The notes: generated by a model from the letters alone, not told the origin. Positions 10,062-19,447 are shown, counted from the stretch's first letter. The stretch is 37,617 bases of DNA from Candidatus Obscuribacterales bacterium (GCA_019746975.1 JAIERK010000187.1:1-37617), one strand, 5' to 3'. Program-made: numbers and translations.

Positions 10062-10958
10062 ATGCCCAGTTCCTGGAAAAACAATTCGCTGCATTTAACT
10101 GAGGAGTCCAGATTCAACGTCGAAGGCGCCTGGGTCGAAGACAATCTGCTCGTCTCGAGTCCCGGGTCGGATTCGCAGATGGGCGGCCTGTACTACGTCA
10201 AGCGCAGCGGCTGGATGGGCGGGTCCGAGGTCTGGTGCCTTGACCGCTTGGCGTCCAGGGGAATTGATGCGACTGACGAACTGCTGGTTCGCTCGATACA
10301 GAATGACGACCACATGGTCCTCACCATATACGGTACCAATTACACCAAGACCGTTATCTCCGAACGAGGCATCAACATTCACGACGTCAGAATCATTGAC
10401 GGAAAGATTTACGCAGTCTCGACCGGCAGCAACGAAATTCTGCAGCTTTCAACCGACGGCTCTATCGGTCAAACATGGACCCTGCCAGGCGGCAACGACT
10501 CCTGGCACATCAACGGCGTCGACAAATGGGATGGCAAGCTCGTCGCGTGCGCTTTCGGCAAATTCGAAGGCGAAGGCGGCTACGACGGTAAGACCAAAGA
10601 CGCCGGCATAATTTTTGATCTCGAATCGACTAAAGACGTCTGGCCGTCGTTGACAGGACCACACTCCCCGCGATGCGACGAGAAAAACACCAAGTATGTG
10701 TGTGATAGCGGCAACCGACGCCTGCTTGTCAAGTCCAGTAACGGCGAAAAGGTAATTGACTTCAAGAACGCTTTTCCCCGAGGGCTGGCTATTGGGCTCT
10801 CTACTATCTACATTGGCTTGAACTTTGTAGACGGAGCTAATGCAGAGAATTCACGCACTTGTAAAATAGCGATGCTTGACAAAGTCACGTTTGAACATAC
10901 TGGAGAACTGGTAATCGATATACCGGAAATCTACGACATCGTCTGCGTTCGCGACTAA
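10062..10958 (+). CDS. DUF4915 / TIGR03032-like beta-propeller-type protein
   Basis: The product has 298 residues with no signal peptide or membrane helix. Three motifs fit my recollection of the DUF4915/TIGR03032 family: WHINGVD (148-154), GPHSPR (199-204) and a following CDSGNRRLL (214-222). The protein is built of repeated beta strands ending in short turns (for example IHDVRIIDGKIYAVSTGSNEI), suggesting a propeller. The biochemical role of this family is not known to me. Its place between two sulfotransferases suggests a part in making or sensing the sulfated glycan, which is inference. The ATG at 10062 is preceded by GAGAGA, a fair ribosome binding site. A 117-base gap separates it from the next sulfotransferase, so the two may share a transcript. 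Confidence 0.75.
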   Translation: MPSSWKNNSLHLTEESRFNVEGAWVEDNLLVSSPGSDSQMGGLYYVKRSGWMGGSEVWCLDRLASRGIDATDELLVRSIQNDDHMVLTIYGTNYTKTVISERGINIHDVRIIDGKIYAVSTGSNEILQLSTDGSIGQTWTLPGGNDSWHINGVDKWDGKLVACAFGKFEGEGGYDGKTKDAGIIFDLESTKDVWPSLTGPHSPRCDEKNTKYVCDSGNRRLLVKSSNGEKVIDFKNAFPRGLAIGLSTIYIGLNFVDGANAENSRTCKIAMLDKVTFEHTGELVIDIPEIYDIVCVRD

Positions 10959-11075
10959 CGGCGCATTCCGGGCTATCAAGTAAACGAGCCGACCAAATCG
11001 AAGACCTGGCGTTAATTCGCTCGTTCGAGTCGATCAGACGATGGTTTGCCCGTTTACACCCATCCACAAGAGACC

Positions 11076-11984
11076 ATGGCGCCAATTACAACAGGACAGA
11101 CTTTCCCTCACTTTCTCGGCATCGGGGCGCAGAAGGCCGGTACGAGTTGGGTCCACGAATGCCTGAAAAAACATCCTGAAATCTGGTTGCCTCCGGAGAA
11201 AGAGCTTCATTATTTCGACCGCTCGCCTGAGTACGCGTCACCCACGTTCCTTCACCCAGATCAGCCAATACTGCGGCTTTTCGGCTCCGATTTCTGGAAT
11301 CAGATTTATCGCAACAAATGCAAAGATGTTTTCAAAGACTATTTTGGAAAACATCCGGAGATCTTTCGGTGGTACGCAAATTACCTATTTCGCACCTGCA
11401 GCGATGCCTGGTATGCCTCTTTGTTCGAGGATGGCAGAGAGAAAATCAGAGGCGAGATTACTCCGGCATATTCGATCCTTAAAGAGAGCGATGTAAAACA
11501 TATTCATCAGCTAATGCCGGACGTCAGAATCATCTTCATCCTGCGCAACCCGATTGAGCGCGCCTGGTCGCAGTATCGCTTCATGGTGAGGCAGGGCAAA
11601 CTCAAGTCCAATATCTCATACGACGAGTTTAAAACCTGGGTCGATAGTCCAGAGCAGCAGGGCAGGAGCGATTATCTGAAAACGATAAGAATCTGGTCTG
11701 AACTTTTTTCCAAAGATCAACTCTTCATTGGATTTTATGATGATATCGTCAGCGAGCCTGAGCTGCTGCTCTCTAAGATTTTGAATTTCATCGGAGCAGC
11801 TTCTGATGGTGCCACCGTCCAACAGATCCTCGAATTGGACAGAGTAAACGTGTCGCCGGAGATCGAGATTCCAGCAGAGTTTAGCTCATACTTGCACGAG
11901 AAGTACGACGATGAAGTACGACTTGTGGCGCAGCAGCTTGGTGGACCGGCAGAATGCTGGCATAAAGAAAAATTGGCTAAATGA
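11076..11984 (+). CDS. PAPS-dependent sulfotransferase, heparan-sulfotransferase (Sulfotransfer_1) type
   Basis: The product has 302 residues from the ATG at 11076, chosen because a TTG at 11046 would add only ten non-conserved residues. The 5'-phosphosulfate loop GAQKAGTSW is at 17-25. The KELHYFD segment at 42-48 and GEITPAYS at 126-133 are hallmarks of the NDST/heparan-type family. The 3'-phosphate site is RNPIERAWSQYR at 157-168. This is a different subfamily from the GMHRSGTS enzymes in the window, so a different acceptor position is likely. It is cytoplasmic. The stop codon overlaps the next start (ATGA at 11981-11984), so translation of the LRR protein is probably coupled to it. Confidence 0.93.
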   Translation: MAPITTGQTFPHFLGIGAQKAGTSWVHECLKKHPEIWLPPEKELHYFDRSPEYASPTFLHPDQPILRLFGSDFWNQIYRNKCKDVFKDYFGKHPEIFRWYANYLFRTCSDAWYASLFEDGREKIRGEITPAYSILKESDVKHIHQLMPDVRIIFILRNPIERAWSQYRFMVRQGKLKSNISYDEFKTWVDSPEQQGRSDYLKTIRIWSELFSKDQLFIGFYDDIVSEPELLLSKILNFIGAASDGATVQQILELDRVNVSPEIEIPAEFSSYLHEKYDDEVRLVAQQLGGPAECWHKEKLAK

Positions 11985-12883
11985 GCACGACAACAGCCAT
12001 GAGCACCTCCATCCAATTTCCAAGCCAGCAATCCGTGGGGCGAGTCTATATCGGAACAGGTGAAGGGAAGCGATTCTTCGCGAATGCGCAGGGGGTCGTT
12101 CGAGTCCCGGATAACGCCTCGATCTGCCTTAGATTGGGTCAGACTGGCATTCTCGATCTATCCTGGTTGAAGGCAAATGACTATTCGGCGATCGCTGAAA
12201 TTATACTGCCAAAATCGTTTGTTCCATCCACGCAACTTAGCTACCTAGGTACGCTGACCGCTCTCAAGCGGCTGACTATGAGCTATTTGAACACCGATGA
12301 GCGCGAGCATCGATATCTAAAGGCGCTTACGACGTTAGAACAGCTGAGAGTCAACTGGACTACATTCAACGACCAGGCGCTCGAGAACGCTGCCTCCATA
12401 AGCACTCTCAAGGTTGCCGATCTCAGCAAGTGCGCAGTTACCGATGCCGGTCTTGCTCATTTGAACAACGCAAGTGCTCTGGAAATATTGGTTCTATGGG
12501 ATACAAAGGTTACAGGTTCTGGATTTAAGAGCTGCCAATCGCCCGGGTGCCTTAGAGAAATTTGGCTCAACCGAAGCAAAGTCGAAGACGCTTACATTGC
12601 GCACATTGCTGCATTGCCCAACCTTGCGATACTACGGGTAGCGGAAACAGCGATAGGAGACGCCGGTGTCAAAGAATTGCGCCATGCGAGCAGTCTCGCA
12701 GAGCTTGATTTGAGCGGCTCACAGATAACCGATCTTTCTGTGGAGACACTAACGACTTTCTCCGGATTGAAACTTCTGAACCTGAAGAACTGCTCGCTAT
12801 CGGCAAAAGCAGTAGCGACGCTCAGCTCCGCCAGACCTGATATGCAAGTAAAATTCCATCCCCGCACGACAAAGCTTCAATAA
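11981..12883 (+). CDS. leucine-rich repeat protein coupled to a sulfotransferase
   Basis: The product has 300 residues. From about residue 92 to 285 there are eight consecutive LRR units of 24 residues each, with the pattern LxxLxLxxTxVTDAGLxxLxxAS; a good example is STLKVADLSKCAVTDAGLAHL. This resembles the short bacterial LRRs common in planctomycetes. The first 90 residues are a separate, unrecognised region. No signal peptide is seen, so a cytoplasmic protein-binding role is likely. The start ATG overlaps the stop of the preceding sulfotransferase by four bases; a second in-frame ATG lies 18 bases later. The tight overlap suggests the two proteins act together, but no partner can be named from sequence. 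Confidence 0.88.
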   Translation: MSTTTAMSTSIQFPSQQSVGRVYIGTGEGKRFFANAQGVVRVPDNASICLRLGQTGILDLSWLKANDYSAIAEIILPKSFVPSTQLSYLGTLTALKRLTMSYLNTDEREHRYLKALTTLEQLRVNWTTFNDQALENAASISTLKVADLSKCAVTDAGLAHLNNASALEILVLWDTKVTGSGFKSCQSPGCLREIWLNRSKVEDAYIAHIAALPNLAILRVAETAIGDAGVKELRHASSLAELDLSGSQITDLSVETLTTFSGLKLLNLKNCSLSAKAVATLSSARPDMQVKFHPRTTKLQ

Positions 12884-13196
12884 AACAGCTCGTGGATGCA
12901 TCGTACTCGACACGAGCTGATTTACGGCTTAACACGTGACGTCGCTCAGCCGCAGCAGATGGCGAAATTCCTCCGTCAAGCTGTCCGGAAATGCTCGATG
13001 CCAGCGAGAGATTTCAAACCGAAAAACCTAAAAGAACTCTAATCTCAATCGCGCGACGGTTCAAAAGCCAGTCCGTTTCTTTGAGACAACCATATTACAA
13101 CCTGATACTGGCCTCACACTGTCCGGAACTGACGCCGGTATAATTCGTCCCCACGGGCGTTGTCAGCCGCAGCTGAGTTCAACCGAGAGACGTGCA
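12884..13196. other. intergenic region, 313 bases
   Basis: No credible gene is seen. A 9-bp inverted repeat (12886-12894 with 12911-12919) just after the LRR stop could be a weak terminator, though no T-run follows. The 10-base word CTGTCCGGAA occurs twice (12981-12990 and 13119-13128). A consensus -10 box lies at 13139-13144. Confidence 0.5.
13139..13144 (+). promoter_or_regulatory. candidate -10 box for the SGNH gene
   Basis: A perfect TATAAT lies 52 bases before the ATG at 13197. No good -35 hexamer is found 16-18 bases upstream, so the assignment rests on the -10 alone. Confidence 0.35.
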
Positions 13197-14435
13197 ATGA
13201 CGGTCGATCTAAAATCCAGGAACCAAACAGAGCAAAAGGCGCGTCCCCGTTCCGAACAAACGCCGCCAAAAAGTTTGCCCATGACGATTATTTCGAGCGT
13301 TTTTATTCAGCTCGTATTGCTGCTCTCCATCTGTGTTGCCTTCGGAGCCTACACACTGCCCAACATGTTGAAGGACATCCGAGCGGAGCTCATCGACGTT
13401 GGCGAGTCCTACAAAAAAGTGCCTACATTCTTAGCAAGCACTAGCAACCCGGATATAGTGCTTATGGGCTCGTCGTTGATGTTGGCGCCGGCATTGCACT
13501 GCGATTCGGCATTCGTTCGAAAGGAATCGTCAGCACAATTCGGTCAGGAAGAGCGCGCCAGCTATTCCAAGGGTCTTTACCTGGAAAAACTCATCAAAGA
13601 CAAGTACGGCAAGAGTCTCGAGGTCTTCAACTTTGCCCTTCCAGGCTGCATGATGTCGGATGCCTTCCAAATGATGAAAGAGCTCAAGGCTTGCGACAAA
13701 ACACCCAAACTAGTGATCTTGGGCGTAGCCCCAAGAGATTGTATGAACAATCAACAAGCGGTCCCGGAAGAGACGGTCTTATCGCTCGAATTAAAGCGCT
13801 TCCACGATCAGCATGGTAAGCGCGAAACGGTCTCCACGGTCAATCCACTCGACACGCTAAAGCAGCAAGTTGAAGTCGGCAGAAAAGACATCGTGCTCAT
13901 CAAACAGCTCATCAACACACAGATTGCGTGCATTAGAGACGGTGGTCAAAACGATTTGACCACCGTCTCCACCAAGGTAAAACAACCGAAAGAAGACAAA
14001 GCGTTGCAGGGTAACACCACTTCGTTGATCGCGACACCGACGGAACAATCCCTCGCGCGCAGTGTTTCGGTTTACAAAAAACACTACAATCCGCCCAGCG
14101 CCAAGATGGCGAACATGTATCTCGACTACCTGGAAAGGACTGTAGAATTCGCAGCGAACAACAAAATTCCTCTCGTGCTTGTTAGCATGCCGATTACGGA
14201 GCTCAACAAATCGCTTTTATCGAAGGATATATACAAGTTGTACCAACAACGCTCTAAAGACGCGGCTGCAAAATACAACGTACCGTACGTCGATATCGAC
14301 AAATCGACAATTTATGAACCTAACGACTATCGGGACACCGTGCACCTCAACGCTGCCGGCGGCGACAAGTTCTACAATGAGCTGCTAACCGGTATCGACC
14401 ACTTTGCTGAAGCGAAGGCAAGCTTGCTTAAATAG
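13197..14435 (+). CDS. membrane-anchored SGNH-hydrolase-like protein (AlgX/DUF1574 type), copy 1
   Basis: The product has 412 residues. A single membrane helix (about 29-53) follows a short basic cytoplasmic tail, so the catalytic part should face the periplasm. Block I is VLMGSSLM at 88-95, where the usual GDS is GSS; Ser93 aligns with the nucleophile. Block V is DTVHLNAAG, with Asp380 and His383. The protein is paralogous to the one at 19448-20692: both share the KHYNPP/VRYNPP segment and the LVSMPI(T/S)E segment before block V. Such proteins move or remove acyl groups on exported polysaccharides, usually with an MBOAT partner. This copy has no MBOAT next to it and is separated from the pair at 17953 by two genes. 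Esterase and acetyltransferase activity cannot be told apart here. Confidence 0.82.
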   Translation: MTVDLKSRNQTEQKARPRSEQTPPKSLPMTIISSVFIQLVLLLSICVAFGAYTLPNMLKDIRAELIDVGESYKKVPTFLASTSNPDIVLMGSSLMLAPALHCDSAFVRKESSAQFGQEERASYSKGLYLEKLIKDKYGKSLEVFNFALPGCMMSDAFQMMKELKACDKTPKLVILGVAPRDCMNNQQAVPEETVLSLELKRFHDQHGKRETVSTVNPLDTLKQQVEVGRKDIVLIKQLINTQIACIRDGGQNDLTTVSTKVKQPKEDKALQGNTTSLIATPTEQSLARSVSVYKKHYNPPSAKMANMYLDYLERTVEFAANNKIPLVLVSMPITELNKSLLSKDIYKLYQQRSKDAAAKYNVPYVDIDKSTIYEPNDYRDTVHLNAAGGDKFYNELLTGIDHFAEAKASLLK

Positions 14436-14720
14436 AGCTGCACTTCTTCGCAATGCGGAGCGCGGGGGTTACGCGGGCACAGAGCCAGCGCGTGTACGTT
14501 CATGTTGAGATCTTCTCGAAGTCCGTGAGCGTCTCGCCGGCACATAGCATGCGCGCGTAACAATTCGCTGTTGCTTACGTCATCCTCGCTCGCTGAATTC
14601 TCAGGATAAGGCATTCACGAGATTGACCACCAATGCGAGTTCCGCTCGGAACGATCAATCACAGACGAGAGACGAGTGAGCGTCAACTGCGCTGGTGAGC
14701 GCTCTTTCGGAGACCCACTG

Positions 14721-15773
14721 CTACTGCTCGACGCTTGCCGGCTTGCCGCTGCGGTCCCGGCTTTCGGCAGACATCCTATATCCGAATCGATTCAGCTCGA
14801 TACCGCATTTGGTTGCAATCCACTGATTACTCTCTGCATACATTCCGTCGGTAACACTGTCGATCCAGACGCGCTGCTGCTGTTTCAACTGATCCTGCAA
14901 TGATTTCGGCGCCAAACTGCCAACCAACGCGGCGGTGCTGTCGACGAACTCAATTCTACGTTGATCCTCATCAGACTTAGCGTCCAGGCGATGAAGCTTA
15001 TTGACGGGATAGAGGAAATTCATACGTCGCTTGGCCTCGAGGGCAAACGACGGCGGCGTCTCGTTTGACTTCTCAGAGAATGGCAGCTGATTCAATCCGT
15101 CGGATTCAACGGGCAAGTCCGAGAATCTGAGGATTGTCTCTACAAACGCGCGCGGCTCGGAGAAGAAGAGTTCGTAAGGTATTACACAAACGTTGGCTTC
15201 ACCGAATAGCTTGTGGTAGTAGTCGATCAACAGGTGATACTTGAAATTGTCCAGACTAAAAAGAGGGATGCGAGAGCTCCATCGCTCTGGTGGCAGCACG
15301 TACTCTCTCAGCGTCGATTGCCCCCCAATCTTGATGTACTGCTGGTAGCACGACTGAATCATCGCGCGCTGCTCGCGAATAACAATCAGAATTTTAGCCG
15401 ATGAGAACATGGTCTGAAGCCGGTCGGCAATCTCTTTCGACTGATATCCACCAGCATGAATGTTACCGCTAAGCGCTTCGTGCGAGAGAACAGGACACAG
15501 TCCCTGCCTCTCCTGCTGCTCAATCTCCGGCGCCAAAGCTGCGGCGCAATCGCTGGCGGAGAACTCGAGCGGACGTTTTGCTATGACGGAATCTCTTAGC
15601 AAGTCTCGATCTACTTGCCCAAATCCAAGCACCGCATTCGGGAATAGATGCGCCTGGAGCCAGGATGTACCTGTCTTGTGATAGCCAATGTGAATTAGCA
15701 GTTTCGTCGCCACGAATAAATCTCTGTCAAATGAGTGGCAAATGCGCCCGCTCTCGGTGCATTGAACCTGCAT
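14721..15773 (-). CDS. PAPS-dependent sulfotransferase, HIGYHKTGTSW type
   Basis: The product is up to 350 residues. The 5'-phosphosulfate loop IGYHKTGTSW is at 29-38 and the likely 3'-phosphate segment, REQRAMIQSCYQQY, is at 133-146. The ATG at 15773 lacks a ribosome binding site. A GTG at 15713, with AGAGA upstream, would give 330 residues starting a few residues before the first beta strand, as is usual in the family, and may be the true start. No signal peptide is seen. The sequence groups with neither the GMHRSGTS pair nor the heparan-type enzyme, so it probably has its own acceptor. It is divergent from the sulfatase at 16114, with an operator-like inverted repeat between them. Confidence 0.9.
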   Translation of the reverse strand: MQVQCTESGRICHSFDRDLFVATKLLIHIGYHKTGTSWLQAHLFPNAVLGFGQVDRDLLRDSVIAKRPLEFSASDCAAALAPEIEQQERQGLCPVLSHEALSGNIHAGGYQSKEIADRLQTMFSSAKILIVIREQRAMIQSCYQQYIKIGGQSTLREYVLPPERWSSRIPLFSLDNFKYHLLIDYYHKLFGEANVCVIPYELFFSEPRAFVETILRFSDLPVESDGLNQLPFSEKSNETPPSFALEAKRRMNFLYPVNKLHRLDAKSDEDQRRIEFVDSTAALVGSLAPKSLQDQLKQQQRVWIDSVTDGMYAESNQWIATKCGIELNRFGYRMSAESRDRSGKPASVEQ

Positions 15774-16113
15774 CGCTGTCGAGCACAGATGGACTGACCA
15801 GGAAGCTCCTTAACAAGCTGCCTATTCTATCCAAATTCCAAGAGGTCTCGGATTAGAATTATCGCTCTGTAACATCGCGATAATTTTGCGCATTGGTGAA
15901 TGCCTACACGTGTTCGCCAATGAGAGGCGATGGACTCACGTTGCTACATTGTGGTTGTTCATGTAGAGTCTGTGACCTTGCAGCAATCAGGCTCATGAGT
16001 ATTATCATAAAGGTTGCCTGTATGTCGTCCGCATTATCGAGTCCTAACGAATGATGTGCGATGCATGGGGCATCAACCCTACAGATAGATAGCTCCGTCC
16101 GAGTAGCGTCAAA
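15774..16113. other. intergenic region between divergent sulfotransferase and sulfatase genes, 340 bases
   Basis: No gene is seen. The interval holds the inverted repeat at 15857-15885 and a possible plus-strand promoter, TTGCAG (15978-15983), 16 bases, then TATTAT (16000-16005), upstream of the sulfatase. The promoter call is weak. Confidence 0.5.
15857..15885. promoter_or_regulatory. operator-like inverted repeat between sulfotransferase and sulfatase
   Basis: Perfect 9-base arms AATTATCGC and GCGATAATT are separated by 11 bases. Arm centres are 20 bases apart, about two helical turns, as in sites for dimeric regulators. The position in a divergent intergenic region supports an operator. 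Alternatively it could be an RNA hairpin near the 5' end of the sulfotransferase mRNA. Confidence 0.4.
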
Positions 16114-17721
16114 ATGCTTTTGTTCACAACAAAGAAGAAATCCGTATCAGCAATCGCAACCATGTTGTCACTTGCCTTGTTCAACTGGGCGCCGGCGCTG
16201 GGGAGCAACTCCACGGTTAAGGATGCACCGCATCTGGAAAAGAGTTCTTCGAAAGATCAGAGAGCGCATTCTGCACCTTCAAAAACATCAAAAAGCGCTA
16301 CCCTTCTAGCAGCAAAGGACGCTACCACTACGAGCTCGAACCAGACAGAGTCACGGAAGACGACGAAACCAACTAAGGCAGGAGGCGAGCTTCAAAAAAA
16401 TTCCGCTCGACCGAATGTGCTCATGATTGTCGCCGATGATCTCAATCATTGGGTCCATCATATGGGGCGAAACCGGCAATCAATAACGCCGAACATCGAT
16501 CGTTTAGCGAAGAGAGGGGTGACGTTTTTACATGCCTATTGCGCAGCACCGGTTTGCAATCCTTCTCGAGCAGCATTGATGTCGGGCTACCGCCCTTCAT
16601 CTACCGGTGTGTACGAGAACATTACCGACTGGCGAAAGCTCATCGATCGTTCTCAAATGCTGACGACGATGTTTCGAAACCATGGCTACGCGGTGCTTGG
16701 TGCAGGAAAGATTTACCATCAGGGATTAGAACGTTACGACGAGTTTGACGAATACTGCAAACTCGTTGAGATCAAACCAACAAAAGAAGAAAGAAAGCGT
16801 GCGATCAAGACAATGATTCTCGATCCGCTCAACTGTCGAGATGAAGATATGCCCGACTACAAGACAACATCTTGGGCGATTGAGCAGATCAAGAAGAAGC
16901 GCTCGCAGCCTTTCTTTCTGGCATGTGGACTAAAAAAACCACATCTGCCCTGGAGCGTTCCAAAAAAATACTATGACATGTACAAAGGCAAGATCGAACT
17001 TCCGAAAGTCTTGACCACAGACCTCGACGACGTACCCACCTATGGAAGGCAGCTTGCATACGGATTCCCGCCTCACGACGGAATAGAGCAGGCGCTCACA
17101 AAAGCCGGCAAGCGTGAAGACGCGGTGAGAGCCTACCTAGCCTGCATTACATTCTCCGACATGAACGTTGGCAGGTTACTCAATGCGCTAGATAAGAGCG
17201 GCGCGAGTAAGAATACTATCGTAGTCTTCTTCGGCGATCACGGTTATCATTTCGGCGAGAAGATGCACTGGCGCAAGTTTGCGCTCTGGGAAGAAGCAAC
17301 TCGAAATCCACTGATCTGGGTGGCGCCGGGTGTCACCACTTCTGGTGGCGTTTGCGATCGCACGGTCGATCTGATGAGCGTCTATCCGACGCTCGCCGAT
17401 CTCTGTCACCTGCCAGTTCCACGGCATGTCGAAGGTGTAAGTATTGCGTCACTCCTCAGACGCCCTGGCGCTAACTGGAACACTCCGGCACTTTCTACCT
17501 ATGGCTACAAGAATCATGCTTTGCGCAGCGAGGAGTGGCGCTACATTCGATATCACGATAATACGGAAGAGTTGTACGACGAGAAGAAAGATCCGTATGA
17601 ATGGAAAAATCTGGCAGGCGAAAAGCGCTTCGAAACTGTAAAGAAAGAACTAGCCAAACACTTTCCCTCCACGAATAAAGTTGCCCCGGAGGGAGACGCC
17701 GGTCATGCAGGACAGGAATAG
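16114..17721 (+). CDS. secreted type I sulfatase, iduronate-2-sulfatase-like
   Basis: The product has 535 residues. Residues 1-30 look like a signal peptide (basic start, hydrophobic core, ending in APALG), and 31-97 is a Ser/Thr/Lys-rich linker. The sulfatase core starts at RPNVLMIVADDL, with Asp108 and Asp109 as metal ligands. The formylglycine motif is CNPSRAALMSG with Cys148. FGDHGYHFGE later in the chain supplies further metal ligands, and KKPHLPW is also typical of this group. The overall pattern matches the iduronate-2-sulfatase-like bacterial enzymes. It should hydrolyse sulfate esters outside the cytoplasm after Cys148 is oxidised by a maturase, which is not in this window. A sulfatase inside a sulfotransferase locus suggests remodelling or recycling of the cell's own sulfated glycan. 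Confidence 0.93.
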   Translation: MLLFTTKKKSVSAIATMLSLALFNWAPALGSNSTVKDAPHLEKSSSKDQRAHSAPSKTSKSATLLAAKDATTTSSNQTESRKTTKPTKAGGELQKNSARPNVLMIVADDLNHWVHHMGRNRQSITPNIDRLAKRGVTFLHAYCAAPVCNPSRAALMSGYRPSSTGVYENITDWRKLIDRSQMLTTMFRNHGYAVLGAGKIYHQGLERYDEFDEYCKLVEIKPTKEERKRAIKTMILDPLNCRDEDMPDYKTTSWAIEQIKKKRSQPFFLACGLKKPHLPWSVPKKYYDMYKGKIELPKVLTTDLDDVPTYGRQLAYGFPPHDGIEQALTKAGKREDAVRAYLACITFSDMNVGRLLNALDKSGASKNTIVVFFGDHGYHFGEKMHWRKFALWEEATRNPLIWVAPGVTTSGGVCDRTVDLMSVYPTLADLCHLPVPRHVEGVSIASLLRRPGANWNTPALSTYGYKNHALRSEEWRYIRYHDNTEELYDEKKDPYEWKNLAGEKRFETVKKELAKHFPSTNKVAPEGDAGHAGQE

Positions 17722-17952
17722 GCATCTGAGAAACATTAAGCAGGTTGAAGATCGCCTCATATAAAAAGAGTTAAATCATGAGACATTCTTAGATATCAAG
17801 ACAGGCATTTGAGCCGTGATAACATCTGAAGGTCGCTTGACGACACAGGCGAATCGACAGACCGCGTACCTGGAGCGTAATGCCAGATGCCGGCGAGAGC
17901 CAGCCCATTCGATTAACGCCACCGGCAAAAAGTAGACTGAGGAAGCTAGCCA

Positions 17953-19410
17953 ATGCTGTTTACGAGCCTGGAATACCTGCTGTTCTTACCACTGGCAGTG
18001 CTTTTGTATTGGTTGTTGCCGAGAAAGCTGCGTCTGCCGATGCTTTTGACGGCAAGCTGGGCCTTTTACATGAGCTGGGTACCAGCTTTCATCATTCTGA
18101 TAGCCGGAATGACGGCGTTGAACTATATCTGGGGTGGCGTCTTACATCGCGCCCAGACCAATCGCAAGGCGATTTTTGGTGCAGGAATCATCGCCAATCT
18201 GCTCTGCCTCGGCGTGTTCAAGTACGCGAATTTTGCGGTCGGAAGCGCTTCCACCGTCACAGGCTGGTTGACGGGACATAATCCGGAATGGTCGGTAAAT
18301 ATAATCCTGCCGCTCGCTATCTCGTTCTTCACGTTCGAATTCATTCACTACTTGTTCGAAATCTACCGGGGCAACAAGCCGATCGACTCGTTCGTGCTTT
18401 TTGCGCTTTTCGCGGCGTTCTTCCCGACCCAGATTGCTGGACCGATCAAGCGCTATCCTGACTTCGTCGCGCAGATGAAAGAGGATGAGACGAAGAAATT
18501 CAAACTTTCGATGCTCGACGACGGCGTCCCTATCATCATCACCGGCTTCGCGAAAAAGATTCTTCTCGCCGACAATCTGTCCGTGATGGTCAACATGATG
18601 CTCAAAGAGCCGTTGGCCTATGGTGCACCGGAACTCTGGTTGTTCGCCTATGCTTTTGCTTTTCAAATCTACTTCGATTTCTCGGGCTACACAGACATAG
18701 CTCGAGGCTCCGCGATGCTGATGGGATACAAGATTCCAATCAACTTCAACATGCCATACATCGCGAATAACATGTCTAATTTCTGGCACCGCTGGCACAT
18801 CTCCCTTTCAACCTGGCTCAGAGATTACCTGTTCATCCCGCTCGGCGGCTCCAGGGATGGGAAGTGGAAGACGAATCGCAACCTGTTCTTGACCATGGCC
18901 CTCGGCGGGCTCTGGCACGGAGCATCGTGGAACTTCGTAATCTGGGGCGTTTTCCACGGATTAGCCCTGATCGTCCATCGTGAGTTCTGCGCTCTGAAAG
19001 AAAAATTCCAACCTATCAATCAGTTTGTCCAATCGAAAGTCGGACATGTAGCATCGATTCTGCTCACCTTCCATGTGGTATGCATTGGCTGGGTCTTTTT
19101 CGTCGTACATGATGTGTCCACCGCATTCGGTATCATTAAACGACTGGTTCTTCTCAAACCGATCTACACTACGGCGGAGCAAGGCCACTTTCTGGTATTG
19201 CGACCGGAGCTGCCGGTAGTCGTGACCATCGCCATCGGAATCACCGGACTTTTGTTGCTCTTTAACTTCCCTGTCACGTTTTTGAACGAGAAGAACGTCT
19301 TTCGTCGTGCTCCGGCATTTTTGAAAGCAGCTTACTGCTGCATTCTCATCCTCCTGATGGTGACATTCTTACCGGATAACTCAGAGCCATTCATCTACTT
19401 CCAGTTCTAA
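17953..19410 (+). CDS. MBOAT O-acyltransferase, AlgI-like
   Basis: The product has 485 residues and about ten hydrophobic segments. The MBOAT signature NFWHRWHISLSTWLRDYLFI lies at 277-296, and LGGLWHGASWNF carries the catalytic His at 322. The motif FFPTQIAGPIKRY at 156-168 is also typical. AlgI-type proteins pass acetyl groups across the inner membrane for O-acetylation of exported polysaccharides. The ATG at 17953 is preceded by GAGGAA with an 8-base spacer, a good ribosome binding site. The SGNH protein that normally completes the transfer follows 37 bases downstream, so the two form an operon. The acceptor is probably the same glycan that the sulfotransferases modify. Confidence 0.95.
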   Translation: MLFTSLEYLLFLPLAVLLYWLLPRKLRLPMLLTASWAFYMSWVPAFIILIAGMTALNYIWGGVLHRAQTNRKAIFGAGIIANLLCLGVFKYANFAVGSASTVTGWLTGHNPEWSVNIILPLAISFFTFEFIHYLFEIYRGNKPIDSFVLFALFAAFFPTQIAGPIKRYPDFVAQMKEDETKKFKLSMLDDGVPIIITGFAKKILLADNLSVMVNMMLKEPLAYGAPELWLFAYAFAFQIYFDFSGYTDIARGSAMLMGYKIPINFNMPYIANNMSNFWHRWHISLSTWLRDYLFIPLGGSRDGKWKTNRNLFLTMALGGLWHGASWNFVIWGVFHGLALIVHREFCALKEKFQPINQFVQSKVGHVASILLTFHVVCIGWVFFVVHDVSTAFGIIKRLVLLKPIYTTAEQGHFLVLRPELPVVVTIAIGITGLLLLFNFPVTFLNEKNVFRRAPAFLKAAYCCILILLMVTFLPDNSEPFIYFQF

Positions 19411-19447
19411 TCAGCAGCAGCGAAAACCATAGGCACAGTCGTTAAAC

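Noticed and set aside
9884..10144. 86-codon minus-strand frame in the divergent gap before the DUF4915-like gene
   Set aside because: It overlaps the start of a well-supported gene and has no recognisable features.
14372..14614. 80-codon minus-strand frame in the gap after the first SGNH gene
   Set aside because: It overlaps the end of that gene and the translation shows no domain, signal or pattern.
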